Source of the DNA: Daphnia carinata
Lineage: Eukaryota > Arthropoda > Branchiopoda > Diplostraca > Daphniidae
Assembly: GCF_022539665.2 (NCBI RefSeq)
Contig: NC_081335.1
Location: 4,712,001-4,776,000 of the forward strand
Direction: 5' to 3'
Length of the DNA stretch: 64,000 nt
The translations under genes and the position numbers were made by a program. The notes beneath the pieces were generated by a model, which was given only the letters and a program-made list of their open reading frames with translations, did not search any database and had not been told where the DNA came from. Positions 24,601 through 36,833 of this stretch are shown here, one piece after another (positions within the stretch are counted from its first letter, which is position 1; each line of letters begins with the position of its first letter).

Positions 24601-27600
24601 ATTTTTTTTTTCACCATTAATGAAACGATGGATAATAGACTCTTATGCTTATACGATCAATAAGACTTCTATTTATAATGGGGCTGTAACAGAATATACC
24701 GGTCGAACCTCTAGAGGTTGGCGCATAATGCCCCGAGTGTACACACCTAACGAGGCCAAGTTATATACGTGTAGCCGAGCTTCTGGTAGGACGTGGTAGA
24801 ATGCCAGAAGCCAAAAAAACGGGCAATAGATAGGAGTAACAAGATCTCTGAAGATAACAAGGACACCGAGACCCGATGCTTATATTCTATATGTTCAGCT
24901 ATTATATGCACATTCAGCGGTTGAAGGGCCACATCAGGCCATCAGTCCTTTTATTTTCAAAGCCAGTGTTCTTCTTTAAGAGTTCAGACGATTGGGTAGA
25001 CGGAAACAAACGTGTGTGTACATTTATTGTACAAGAGGCAAGTCACCTAGTTCCCAACGGTCTTTTTTTATGGGGCTCCACTTTTGGTCTTTGGCATCTC
25101 GTCGTCGAGTCTTGTCACTCGACTCGCACTTCAACGTCCGTTCAACGGCCTTCGTGCATGTTATAAAAACATAACAAAAACTGCCCTGAATTCAACCGTC
25201 TTGTTAGAAGATCGTTCCGAATGTCCGGTAGGCAAGCGGCTCAATTTGCTTGTCTTCTTTACGAAATCAAAGGACGGATAAATTTCTAATACATACACGG
25301 TCAAACTGTTGTGTTGTTCACGAGATTACATGTGAGCATAGTAGAAAGGAATCTAATCGATTCAATTCCTGAACGTTTTTGGTTCTCTCGTTCGGACACA
25401 CAACATGTCGATCGAGGCCAATTTCACGAACTAGTGAACCGAGGATCAACTGCAATTTCGATGCTCAGGTATCGAACAAGAAGAGTCTCATTCCGCACGA
25501 GCGATAACACCAAAACCACCCAGTCTTTTCTCTACTGATTTTATTTATGTATTTGCTAACATTTTTGTTTTTTGCTGTCTTATTCGTCCATTCCCGAACG
25601 AGCCATTGTCGCATCCAAAATGAGCAAAAAGAAAAAAAAAAGCTAGACGTCTATATTTAGTGATTGTGGCCAATTGACGCAATTTGATGGAAGGCTTTTG
25701 TAGGATTACCTATCTCGTTAAAGAAAACTAGTTCGTGTCGTTGTCGGGTATTAAATGAAGCCGATAAAAAATTTTCATCGTGCCTCGTTGTACATTTTCT
25801 TAGACTTTCAGTTCGTCGGCTTGATAAGTCATTGCGCACAAGATTTATAATGCATCACAGCCGCAAGAAGAGGGACAAAAAAAAAAAGAATAAGGTGATG
25901 ATGAAAGATAGATGTAAACGCTCAAAGATGGTTTTTAGTATGCGGAGAACGAGGCGACGACGTTGGAGGATACGCTCAGTGGCGTTCTTAATATGTTACG
26001 CGATAGATCCTCGAGATTCCTCTGCGCCGGCAAAGGGTGGGCGGCAGAGAAAGAAGGGATCACTTTGAAAACATGTAACAGACGCCGCCGATTTGTCACA
26101 AAGCTTTTCATCCTTCCATCTTTTTTTTTTTGGCGTCGCATTTTTTCTTTTTTCACTTAAAAAAGAAACTGAATTCTTTTCCTAGTGACGATAGGAAATA
26201 AAAGCGATGGGTTTTCAGCTACTTGTACAGGCGTCGAATGTAACAACCAAACTTCGTCGCATTGTACAGGCTTTTTCTTCTCCATTCCAAACGAATCAAA
26301 GGAAAGAAATATGTTATCGTTGATTTTGTATAACCGACAAATGCACGTGAAATCTCTTATAGGTTTCTTTGTTGTTGTTTTTTTTACTTGATATTCCTAC
26401 TGTAACATCGGAACATTAGAATGTATTTCTCTTTGATTTCAAATCAACGAAGCGATTTTTTGAAAATGTCGCTCTACCGTGGTAGGCCAGGAAAAAGAAG
26501 TGCACAAACGTATAGGGTAAAGTTGCTTTCACGTGATGCCACATCAGACGGGGAGGAGGCGGTTAAACACTCGACTTGATAGTGTAGTATAATGGTGCGA
26601 GAAGCAGTGGAGAGGACTCTTCAGCATCAATCAAATGGAGCCCTTCAAGCGCTCCATTCTGCTCGTTGGCGATTGATTGCACTAGCGATAGCGCAACAAA
26701 CGCACGTTGGAGATTGGTTTCCTCCTAGTTCGATTTGACATTTTCATTGTAGTGCCACTGTGAACCAGGATTGTAGTTTTGAACGGTAAATAACCGAAAT
26801 GAACGTGCCGTATACATTCGACAGTTTCCCTTCCTGATGTACAAGTGACCTACGGAGCTTCGATACCGTACACTTATAATTGAATCGATTTCCCACCGCA
26901 CCAAAATCAACTATGTAAAGATATTCTCGTACAACAACACGATACCCCGCCCTGCCTTCAAACGCTTTACAATTTCAGAGAGTTGCAAAATAAAATGCCA
27001 GGAAATCAATTGCATTTTTTAACAGCTTCTCTGTAAAAAGAGGGGGGGTCGTTCCAGCAGGTAAAATAGATCCCGTTTTCATCAAGAGGATCGAATTGAT
27101 TCATGCAGCCGACTTGCGAAACAGTGGTGGATGAACATCCATCGTCCTTATGCGTCATACAAATATACTAATCATGCATGTAGAGGCGTTTCTAAGCGTG
27201 TTGCGTGTAACATCCACAACGCGGCCCATTTGTCTCGATTAGGTCGACACCCAATCCACCTACGCTGATGGAACCATACGATTTAAGGCGTGCTCTATTC
27301 ACTCCAGCCATCGGTGAATAGGTCGATTCCTAACCAGAGATCATACCGACTGTGGGCTAGTAAACGTATAGAGGAGAAGATATGCAGAAATGGGTTTACA
27401 AGACATACGGAGTAGATTCCAATTATTAGCTAATCTAATAGTCATCGATTTGAAGCGAGATGGCCATCGCAATATTTATGGGTGAAGCTCGACTGTCCAG
27501 GCTTTTAATCATCTTTTGAAGTTGAGCCGGAATGATTTTCCAAAAACATCCCAGTTCGCAAATGACCCCCCGATAATTATATTCGGGTTAGATGGGCGAA

Positions 27601-28523
27601 CCATTGATTGATCTTGTGTATACAACGATGATGTCGTGTACATGACATGGAACCACTTACTAAGTAACTCATTGTCGGATCATTCCCTTCTCTTTTCCTT
27701 CGTTCGTAATAACATCAAAATGAAAATATTTCATCGCTTTTTCACGTTTTGTTCCTGATGATATCGAACGGTTGAAGCAGCTGTTGCAGTACGTTATGTA
27801 AACACACGTTTTTTGTATGTGTTTTCAATCTCGTCCAAAGTTTTAGCGGTTTGCTATACATATATTGCAAAGCAGTTTGTTTCTTTTTTTCTTTTTCTCT
27901 TTTCCCTTGTTTTGTTTCTCCCCCCTTCTTTAAACGCGAATAGGAAAGTCGTAGAAGTGTTGTTAGACGAGCTCGAAGCTATTCGGCTATTTCTTACAGC
28001 CGATGGCCACTCGCAAGAACTTTGATGGGCTCGTGGGGAGGCGTAAAACCATTTACGGGCGCCTCAACGCCAATCAGAGATTCTCCGTTATCTATAGTAC
28101 AGGACAGCCTATGTATAGCACTCTAGGAAAATCGCCCTCGTCATTCGCAATACTCGAGCAGCACATTCCCTTTCCGCTAGATTTACGTTTGTGTTCAGCG
28201 TCTCTTCAATCACAGCAATCTGGTAAACAATTCTAATATTAAACTATGATAACCTCTATGCGTTATTTGCATGTGTAGACCAAAACATAACTGTTATGAG
28301 CCTACCTAATAAATTGGAGACCGGGAACTTCCCTCGCTATTCGCTTGTTATACCGTTTCGAAATGCTACCAACTAATTAGAGCGGGAAATACAACTGAGG
28401 TTGAAATAACAAGACCCCCATTCCCCAACAAGCAGAAATGTTACAATAACAAAGTAAGCTTTGATCTGTACCTGGATACGCGATGAATAACAGTAGACAG
28501 ACGACAAGGAAATCAGTTGACAT
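15670..28523 (-). CDS. DIP/lachesin-like three-Ig cell-surface protein (gene 1)
   Basis: IgLON-family neuronal adhesion receptor, like the Drosophila Dpr-interacting proteins that specify synaptic partners. Eleven exons: 28523-28472, 23415-23303, 22597-22519, 22450-22322, 22157-21999, 21848-21720, 20883-20626, 20560-20449, 20310-20252, 15915-15835 and 15761-15670. They give 420 residues. The first exon encodes a signal peptide (FLVVCLLLFIAYP). Ig1 has VKFSCHV, VAWIHF and DRGRYLCQINT. Ig2 has LSLTCQARG, VKWRRED and MGVYLCIASNGVPP. Ig3 has PPMVWVPQQLVG, VTIECWLEAHPAALHYW and YGPYRCVAKNPRGETDGTIK. The tail ends in a hydrophobic stretch (ATLVTLWLPFLAGLVSQLC) suitable for a GPI signal. Ig3 carries an unusual insertion before its E strand. 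Introns of 5.1 kb (first) and 4.3 kb (near the end) contrast with ~100-bp introns elsewhere. Which DIP it is cannot be said. Confidence 0.88.
15916..20251 (-). other. Long 3' intron of DIP gene 1
   Basis: A 4.3-kb intron separating the last Ig exon from the two GPI-tail exons. It contains polypurine/polypyrimidine blocks around 16.75-17.6 kb, the second structured repeat copy (18042-18120), and otherwise nothing recognised. Its ORFs lack conserved motifs. Confidence 0.6.
18042..18120 (+). repeat. Structured 80-bp repeat, copy 2
   Basis: Partner of 9718-9797, 8.3 kb away and in the same orientation. A perfect 5-bp stem TGTGC/GCACA (18083-18087 with 18095-18099) closes a 7-nt loop GATTAAG. It is preceded by GCTAATTTAGC (18061-18071) and followed by an invariant ATCCACAAAGCTGACTGATCT region. 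Here it lies inside an intron of DIP gene 1 on the opposite strand. Function is unknown. Confidence 0.5.
23416..28471 (-). other. First intron of DIP gene 1
   Basis: A 5.1-kb intron between the signal-peptide exon and the first Ig exon. Short homopolymer runs are present. No exon, RNA gene or obvious transposon was recognised on either strand. Long first introns of this kind often hold enhancers of neuronal genes, but nothing specific is visible here. Confidence 0.6.
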
Positions 28524-31500
28524 TTTGATCAATTTCCTTCCTATTTTTTGTGGTTTTGGTTTTTAAAAGCCCACAGATCAGCAGCTCCCTTCGAAGGACG
28601 TAAACGTTGGCTTCAATGCGCAATTGAATTTAAAAGACAACCGATAAAAAGAAACGGTATTGAAAAGACGTTCTGCTCTCTCTGATTGTAACACGCGACC
28701 TGTGATAACTCGACTCTTTTCACTATCCTCCTGGCCGCACCGAGAGACTAGTAGCGAGTGGGGTCCAGCCTCCGTCGGTTGTCTCTCTATATGGCGCACG
28801 GCAAAGCGGAGATGCTCGAATGAAAAGAGGAGGAGCCAGTTAGGAAGCTGCTTTTCCCCTTGCATATAATAGGCATGCATAGTCTCATTGTATCGTTGAT
28901 CGTCTCCTATGCATATGGAAGGGGGATCAGACCCATCGCCTATTATCCGGCTAAATCGTTTGCTTTTTTATCGACAGTCTTTTCAGATTGGACAAATATC
29001 CTTTTTCTTTTTTGTTTTCATTCTTTCCTAGAAGTTTGCACTTTTAACCGGCGGTAGGGGGAAGAAAAAAGGAAATGAAAAAAGCGAAAGAAAAAAGTCA
29101 AGATTATCAAGAGCTGTTGTTGAACACTAGATTTCCTTGACGCACAAAACAGGATAAAGAACTCCTACTGAAAAAAAAAAAAAAATAAAAATAAAACTAG
29201 TGCATAAAAATTTGCATGATAATCAGATCGTGATTGAGATGTAAGCCTATATCCCACGGCTGCTCATTGTCCCTAACAAGAGTAGCTATTTCCGACTCAA
29301 CAGGCCAAGCGTATACGGGCATCCGCCGCTGTGCGTATCCACATAATCGGTTGGCTGTGCTTATTCCCCATTTTGTTCTCTCCGTTGATTTTCCCCCGTT
29401 TCTGTATAATCTTCAGCCGATAAAGTGTACATCTACAAGCTAATGGGCAACATAGTGTCTGAATTCCACCATAGCCCCCCCCCCTCTTTCTTTTCCCCCG
29501 ACTTTTAAACAGATGCTAAATCTGCCGGAAGGTCTTCTTTGCTAGCATCACGCGTGATCTGGCACAATCGAGCCAGATCATCACGGCCAAGTTCGGCGTC
29601 ATCGCACCGACCAGTTATAGCCTAACGAAATGGAGCGGGAACGTGTCAAGATGATCGAGCCCATCATCATCGATCCTATGCATATACTGTCGATAGGCAT
29701 CCGGCCAGAAACAAACCAATGTCCTTACTAAAATTGCCCAAGTTCTTAAAGAAAACAAAGAATGGAAATATGGCTGTCATACAGTCAAATAACAGAGAAG
29801 ACATCAATGTTGCATTCAAATTTGTGAGGCATCCGATTCGAAATGATTGTAATGTACGCTGTAAACGTATACTGCCGACGTTCGTTATAACCTTTTCTTA
29901 ATCACATAACGAGCAATATTGAATATCAACAGGCCGTCGTTTCATTTGATACGCGTACAAATTGGCCGACCGAGCGCGTTATACAGACTGCCACTATACC
30001 GCAGCAGTCAAAAAGCCAGAAATTGTAATAGCGAAAATAGGCTACCTCTGTATAGCCTCATAAAAGAAAGGCCATATAATGCCACATACACACACATAGT
30101 ATAAAGTTGATGAATACGAAAACTCGTATATAGCCCTCTTATGGAAACTAGATGAGTGCTGTTCGGTATAGTGTGACAACGGCGATAGCCAAGAAACTGA
30201 AAATACGTGCTCCGGCTGTATACTCTGATTATAAACGTATACAGTACATGTGTATGTACACACACATACGGCTCTATTTCTCCGCTTTATACATTTGTGA
30301 TGGGTTAACAAGAGCCTTTTCAACGCTCAACCGATGGATGATGATAAAGCACAGAGAAGGGCAAACACTCACACTGCCAAACGCAAACTATGATCATCGT
30401 GATTCGCCACGGACTCGACCGAGATGACAGTGTGCACCCAAAAACTACTACGTATCCCTTTCAAGCCAGCTAAACATTTCGTCAGGTAAAGTGTAATAGA
30501 TGTCGTCGCTCTCTGTTATTCACATCAGCTACTACATGGTGATGATTCATTTTTTTTTTTTGGCATCCCACTTGTCATCGTTCCAGCAAACCAAAGATAC
30601 GGCAGCCTGTTCACACTTTGATTTGAAGTTGTTTTTTTTAAACAAACATTTCTTATTTTTTGTGTCTGATGTTTACATTTTTCACAGAAGCGGCTTTTTT
30701 TGCCTGTTACCTTTGTAAAGAGACACACCGATTGACTGGATGATAGTCTGTACACGAAATACTTCAAGTAGGCTATAATCGTTATTCTGGGGCGTTGTGT
30801 CCCCTTTTTGTTTTTAACGTAGTACCATGACACTTTATCTCAGCCTTTATGTGTGCTGACAGATATGTGTATGTTACTGTACACAATGTATACGATATAT
30901 ATATATATATGTACTAGCTTTTTACTGCGTGTTGTTCGTGTTGTTGCACGCAAGGGCCCGTCTTGGACGACGCATAGAAATGAAGAGCTAAGCGTCGTGA
31001 TGGCAATCAAGTCGAATGACCATTGTGAATGGACAGTATTAGAGCTGACTTGCAGTTTAGCCAGCAGGGGCGATATCAAATGATGTCATTTTTCATTGAG
31101 AACAAGAAGAATGAGCAGCAATGCAATCCCCTAAGACGGCCTGCGTCCTATCTGCTCATTGCTCTGCTGTTTTGTATTTAGTTGTCGGTGCCTAGAAGCG
31201 CCTCCACTTTGTAAGTTCTTCGTAAAATGCCAAGAACCCACTTCTTGTGCGGCCTCAAACTCCGTTCAAATATGCTGTAACTATTTTTTTCCTCCTCCTT
31301 TTTTGAGTTGGTTCTATATTGGGTGTTACCTTTCGGGATGCGTGGAACTCAATACAGTCAAACTGTCGTGACTCACAATTTACAACACGATGTGCTTTCA
31401 ACAGTCCGATCACGCGTAGGCCCTTGCTTCCCGGACGTTAGGTCTACACATACGTTTGCCAGTCCGTTGTCAGGCAATTGAAGCTAAAAAAAAAGGTGGT

Positions 31501-34500
31501 AGTTTGAGTTTGTTTATTAGTATATATATGTTTATATTTAGGCTTCGGTCATACATCTATAATTATAGAGTGGCATCCGGTATACGTTCCTTATCTGGCC
31601 GACAACTTATACATCAACAAAACGCATTGTCGTACGCGAATTTGTATAGGCTATCCATTGAAAATGTGATGAGAACCAATGGGAAGTAAATATCAAACTC
31701 AATGCCAAAGATCCCGCACTTTTACAAAGGCGGAAAGGTAAAAGAAAAATCGGTTGAAGAATTCCCCCCCCCCCCAAAAAAAAAAAAACCGTTCACATTT
31801 TGCATGCGGCTGCGGTTACGGAAGGGCATCAAGTATGGACGAGGTTTTAAAAGATAAAAGACCCAATAAAACTGTAGCCGTCGCTGTTCGCCGAATAGCC
31901 GTTTCTTGTTTGCTCGTCCAGACGGAAAACAGAAAAGAGCAGGAAGCAACGAAAGCTGTTTCACTCGCCCTTTCACTGTTTCTTGTTTTTTTGTTTTATA
32001 TTCGACTTTTCTCCTTCTTCTTGAAAGCCTTTCGCTCGTCCACCAAGTCATGGATTATTCAAAACGGTACTCGTTTGTCGACAGCGTGTCCGTCCAAGGC
32101 AAACGTTGGAGTGTACTCCGCCTCTGCGGATCTTATACACCTAACAGACGGAGACGGGCAACAGAAAGAGAAACATTGCTCCCAAAATAAAAGTCAAGAA
32201 GGATGATGGCAGATTGCTGACCAAGAGGAGAATCACAACGCTAACAGCTAGTAGGATAAATAGCATTAACTCCCCGCGCGTATAGTTCCACGTAAATACG
32301 TGCACATGAAATACAACCTAAATGAGTGTAATAATCGGTGAGTCTACATAACAAAGCGCTGATTTCAATTATAATAAAATTGGCAGTTGTAAGAAATGAG
32401 GAAGGAAGTTAATGTTTGAGATAGTCTAACTGCAATATTAAGATTTACGCAAGGTTTAGCGATCGTTAAATCAACTTGAAATCGATATTAAATTTGAAAG
32501 TGAAGATAAGCAAAGCCAGAGAAAAACGGGAGCCGGTCACTTGACATTCAACGAAGACAATGAATAAAAAAAAAAAAAAAAAACGACGGCCTACATCCTT
32601 TTTATGTTGATTCAAAAGATTTAAACTACAGACAGTGGCACCAGTGGCCTAGTTCAACACGGAAGACGGATGTCAAAAGGGGAGCGCCAACGCCCTCGCC
32701 GTTCAACTTGTCACGTATTCTAAACGACGAACAAGGCGTGCGCGTGTTATACGCGTCCGGCCACTCTACCACTCTGGCGTTATATCACCATCTCAGGCGC
32801 GTGCCGGGACTGCTCCAGAGGCCTCTCGACACGAATACTGTCGGTCGTTATCTTGTAGAGCGTGAACAGGTGCGTCGCGTTGGGCGGCGGTTAGGTGTTG
32901 AACGGAAAGGAAGCGCCAGCTGTTCCCGCTGCTCATTCAAAGCTATAGAAAAAGATGGCAATCGACGCTCACAAAACGCCAGAGCTTTTTGATGTCGACA
33001 ACTCGATAACACTCAAGTCACTCGGTCGTTTATATGCGCTCAGAACACGACCAAAATCCAATCATTTTTTCTTTTTTTGGCCTCCTCTTTTTCTTATTCG
33101 TATGTTAACTGTAAAAATATTCCCTGTTTACGGTTCTTTCTAGGCTAATACAGATAACGATGTTGTGTGCGCATCTTGTTAATATAGCATCCTGTATGGT
33201 AGGAGATACGCTGCGGGGTTATGTATAAAACTGCGGGAACGAGTTAAGCTACCCCGAAAAAACCGAAAATAAAAATAAAAAAACTGGGAAAATGAATGTA
33301 ATATGCAAAACAAATTGCATCTTTGTGTTGAATAGGCATCGACCTCTCCTCCAAAAAAAAAAAAACAGGCAGCCAGCAAATGTTGCTCCAGGCATGGGAG
33401 TTTGCCGACTGCATAGTGGCAGAAAAGTTCGACGTAGATGGCAGCGCCGGTAAAAGTTGAACGGCGTCATGTTGCTTTTATAACCGGAGGAAGTGACTAA
33501 CAAAAAGGAAGAAGAAAAAAAAAAAGGCAGATGGTTCTCATTTTCAGCCAACAGGGAGCGAAAAAAAAAGGAGGCAGCAGTATTCGTGGCAGCAATAGTT
33601 TTAAAGATCTGGGATGATTCCATTCGCGTGTCCGTTCCACGTAAGACTGACGCATGTCCCGCACTGGTATATCTAAGCTATTTGAGAAGCTAGTCTGGCG
33701 CTGTTCGTACAAACCGGAAAAGATTAACATAAGTGCATCATGTCGAGAGCGCCGTCTCGAAAACTCAGAGGTCGTAAAGTTCCGCCAACTTTCTGTCACT
33801 CTTGTGCTACAGTAGCTCACGCAGTTCAGCCAGCATTACACTGCAAAGAACGCAGACTGGGCATCAAACGTTCGCATGGAAATTAAGGCCTATATACTAT
33901 CATATTCATACGCGATTTGGATATCCGAGAAATACTTCATTACTTTTTAATCTCGAACGGGCAATCCCAACCCGCGCAAAAAAAAAAGTCCAACATCCCT
34001 GCTGGAAACCTAAACAGACTCTCTGTCCTCGGAGCTTCGACATGAAAATTTGATCATATGATAAACGAGTACAATCGTTTATTCATTATCAGTTGATAAC
34101 CCAGACGATGTGATGGAGCTTACTATTTTGAGACATTTGGTTTAGCATCAGCGAACGAAGAATCTCAAAGAATCCTCCGTGTGCAGTTTAACGTCCATGT
34201 GTGTATAGGGCTGACGTGTTAGGGCGCACGAAGAAACAACGGGCCCTTTGTGGGAGTAGCGGAAGAGCGATCGATAAACTTGTATAATTAAACGCATTCC
34301 ACAAAGAAAGTTCACAATCCGTATATACGTACATCATTGTCGATGCGATACGCCTTCCCTACGTTCTTTTTTGCTTAAATTTTATGTTACTTTTTTTTTC
34401 ATTGTCGGGATAAGTCTATTCTGGAATTCTTTTCGCGACTGGAAACTGCCTAGCAAAGGAGCATCGCTTTAAAAAAATGAAAAATTGTTTGATGACTATA

Positions 34501-35400
34501 TCGAGCGTGTTGTGTCTGTAAACGCAGATTATTGTGAAGAATTAAAGCAAATTTTTTTTCCATTTTTAACGGCTCTTGTTCGGACGGACAGGCTGTTAAG
34601 ATTAATGTTCTGTTCACCGTGAATGATATGCTGAAAGAATGCCATTGAACGATGTTTGTATACAACGCTCGTTCGGTACCATAGGGGCCGAGAATATCTG
34701 AATATATAAAAACGTCTCGACGTGAGTAAAAAATGGGATGCCATCTACCTGATGACCTTTAGTTAACGCGTCTCTGATTCAATTATTATCTCGTTAAACG
34801 CCGTAGTGAATTCTCCCACTAGGGATACCATGGGCAAATAATATTCCGAATAACAGGTCTAATCGCCGTTCCCAATAAATAAAAGGAAATCAAGACAAAT
34901 AACCTGTTTATATTATGTACGGAAGTGGATTCTTGCCATTCAACGAACGTTACAAACAGACCATTCACATGAAAGCCCTGGCTTGTTTTTCTAACTCTTC
35001 CATCTGTGCATGGATCACACGCCCGTGTGTCAGGAACAAATAACACGAGCAGCTCAAGAAAGACAGAGAGAGAGAAAACAAAAATGAAAATGTACAAAAA
35101 AAAAAAAAAAGAAATGGGGCAATTATTCGCTTGGATCTGCCCCGGGGTCCACTTAGCCCGAACATCAGCAGCGGAAACGCATATAAGATCCGTACAGCCG
35201 GCCGTGGTAATCGGCATAAATGTGTAGGCACGCAGTACATAAATTGGGCCATCTACGGCATGACGGAAGAGTGGTGCATCAGCGGCATCATCAACGAATG
35301 CAACTGTTTTGCCCGCCCACGGCATTGTTTTAGAAATAGAAATGAGAAGGATTGTTCAAAGGGTCGAGGGAGAAAAATCTTTGGATATTAATGCGAACAT
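28524..35400. other. Gene-poor region upstream of DIP gene 1
   Basis: About 6.9 kb without a recognisable gene. It contains homopolymer runs (for example C runs at about 31765 and A runs at 29170 and 32565) and an AT dinucleotide tract near 30893-30910. The open frames have low-complexity or no motifs and lack consistent splice structure. The part next to 28524 should hold the DIP promoter and 5' UTR. Confidence 0.5.
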
Positions 35401-35403
35401 CAG

Positions 35404-35715
35404 CTGCACTTACGTCATTAACCGATAAGCTCCCGAGTCTAAGCGTCAGGTTATTTGGAACCGCGTAGTTAGCGATCCTTTTTAAATATGGATTATCAAA
35501 TAGTCCCGTTTGTTTCACGGTGATCTGAAATACAAAATGATTGACTGTTTGCGGCACCATACGTCATACTGGATCGCCAACATCATCGCAAACGTGCCAG
35601 CTAGAAGACGGTGGAGGAGGAAATAAATGATTTGGAATGTTTGAAGATTTATGAAGTCACGTTCGAAACTAGCGGGAAAAGCTCCTCCGACGCTTTCTAT
35701 TGAGAAATTTCGTAA
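35404..35715 (-). CDS. Two exon-like segments of an unidentified gene (partial)
   Basis: On the minus strand, a segment starting after a CAG acceptor at 35715 reads LRNFSIESVGGAFP, ERDFINLQTFQI and onward. A second, after TTTCAG near 35525, reads ITVKQTGLFDNPYLKRIANYAV then NNLTLRLGSLSVND before a consensus GTAAGT. The spacing of Leu/Phe/Ile (NLQTFQI, NLTLRLGSL) suggests leucine-rich repeats, but the donor of the first segment is not clear and no start or end was found. It could be the eroded edge of a gene disrupted by the neighbouring repeat region. Low certainty. Confidence 0.3.
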
Positions 35716-35984
35716 CTGCAAGGTGAGAATTTGACAGTTTGAAATTAGGAATTGTGAATCGGATACCGTTGTCTAATGATTACAGAACTACAAACAATTA
35801 GCTAAAAAGAACATAGGGGCGCGAATTCCGTTATGGCATATTTTTTATTGCAAAATGGTAATACGAATGTAATGTAATATAACTACAATGGTTGCGTTCT
35901 ATTGAAAACTGCATACTAAGCTGAAAACTAACAAGTCAGTCGGAATTAGCGTTTGATTTCGAGTATAATTATGGCAATCCGTTT

Positions 35985-36830
35985 TACCAAAAAAAAATTG
36001 AATTTTGATTCCGAGAAAATTACCACTTTTTTCATTAACTAAATAGCTTTTTAAATAGACCGAATATTTGACAGAATGCTAGCGCGCCAGTACGCTATAG
36101 CGTTAGCGCATGCAGTAGAAATAGTCGGTGTATTTCCAAAATGGTAGACTTAATGAAAAAAATAGCAATTTTGACGGAATCAGAATTCAATTTTGAGTAT
36201 ATCCTGTGATATTCAAACAGTTCCCATGAGTTTCCGTTTTCACATAAAAATTTTTTAAGCCCGACTAAATAAGCCCGACTTTTCTTATTTCTTAGTTTTT
36301 TACGTTTAATGACAAAACGATAAGGCCCATTCTAAAATAAAATTGATTTTCATTATAAGTGTTCAATTCTGAATCGAATCATGTGTTTTAAGCGAAATTT
36401 AAAATTTATCCAAAAATGAAAAAAGTGCAAAGGGCCTTACCACTTTTGTCAAAATCGGCCTAAAATGACATCTCTATGAATTCGATGAAAATCACACAGT
36501 ATAACCAAAATTTAACACTGATTTGGAAAAAGCCACTGGTTTTCTTGTCAAGCTACTCGTTTTTGAATTACACCGAGTATTCGTGCAAAAAATAAGAACG
36601 GTCGGGCTTATCATTTAGTCCGCCTTAAGATTTTTTTCTGCACAACCGGAAATTATCGGGATTGCGAATCTTACAAGATATACTGAAAATTGAATGCTGA
36701 TTCTTTTAAAACTGTTATTTTTGTCATTTAGTTAATTGTTTTTGAAATACACTGAATACTTCTGTTGCATCGCGCTAGCACTATAGCGTACTGGCGCGCA
36801 ACCAATATACCGTACTGGCGCGCTAGCACT
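35985..36830. repeat. Inverted/direct repeat arms flanking the satellite
   Basis: A segment at about 36086-36300 reappears as an imperfect reverse complement at about 36590-36800. The arms are about 210 bp around a ~290-bp spacer. Landmarks are GCGCGCCAGTACGCTATAGCG on the left and ACTATAGCGTACTGGCGCGC on the right, plus AGCCCGACTAAATAAGCCCGAC on the left and GGTCGGGCTTATCATTTAGTC on the right. The stretch at about 35990-36105 is a third, direct copy of the right arm. Probably a foldback-type or non-autonomous element; no transposase is present. Confidence 0.6.
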
Positions 36831-36833
36831 GAG

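Noticed and set aside
31754-32206. 150-residue plus-strand ORF
   Set aside because: Begins in C and A homopolymers, has low-complexity Lys/Pro and Phe/Leu tracts, and lacks any recognised domain.
34819-35325. 168-residue minus-strand ORF
   Set aside because: No recognised motif, low-complexity hydrophobic middle encoded by an A/T run, and no splice-consistent neighbours.
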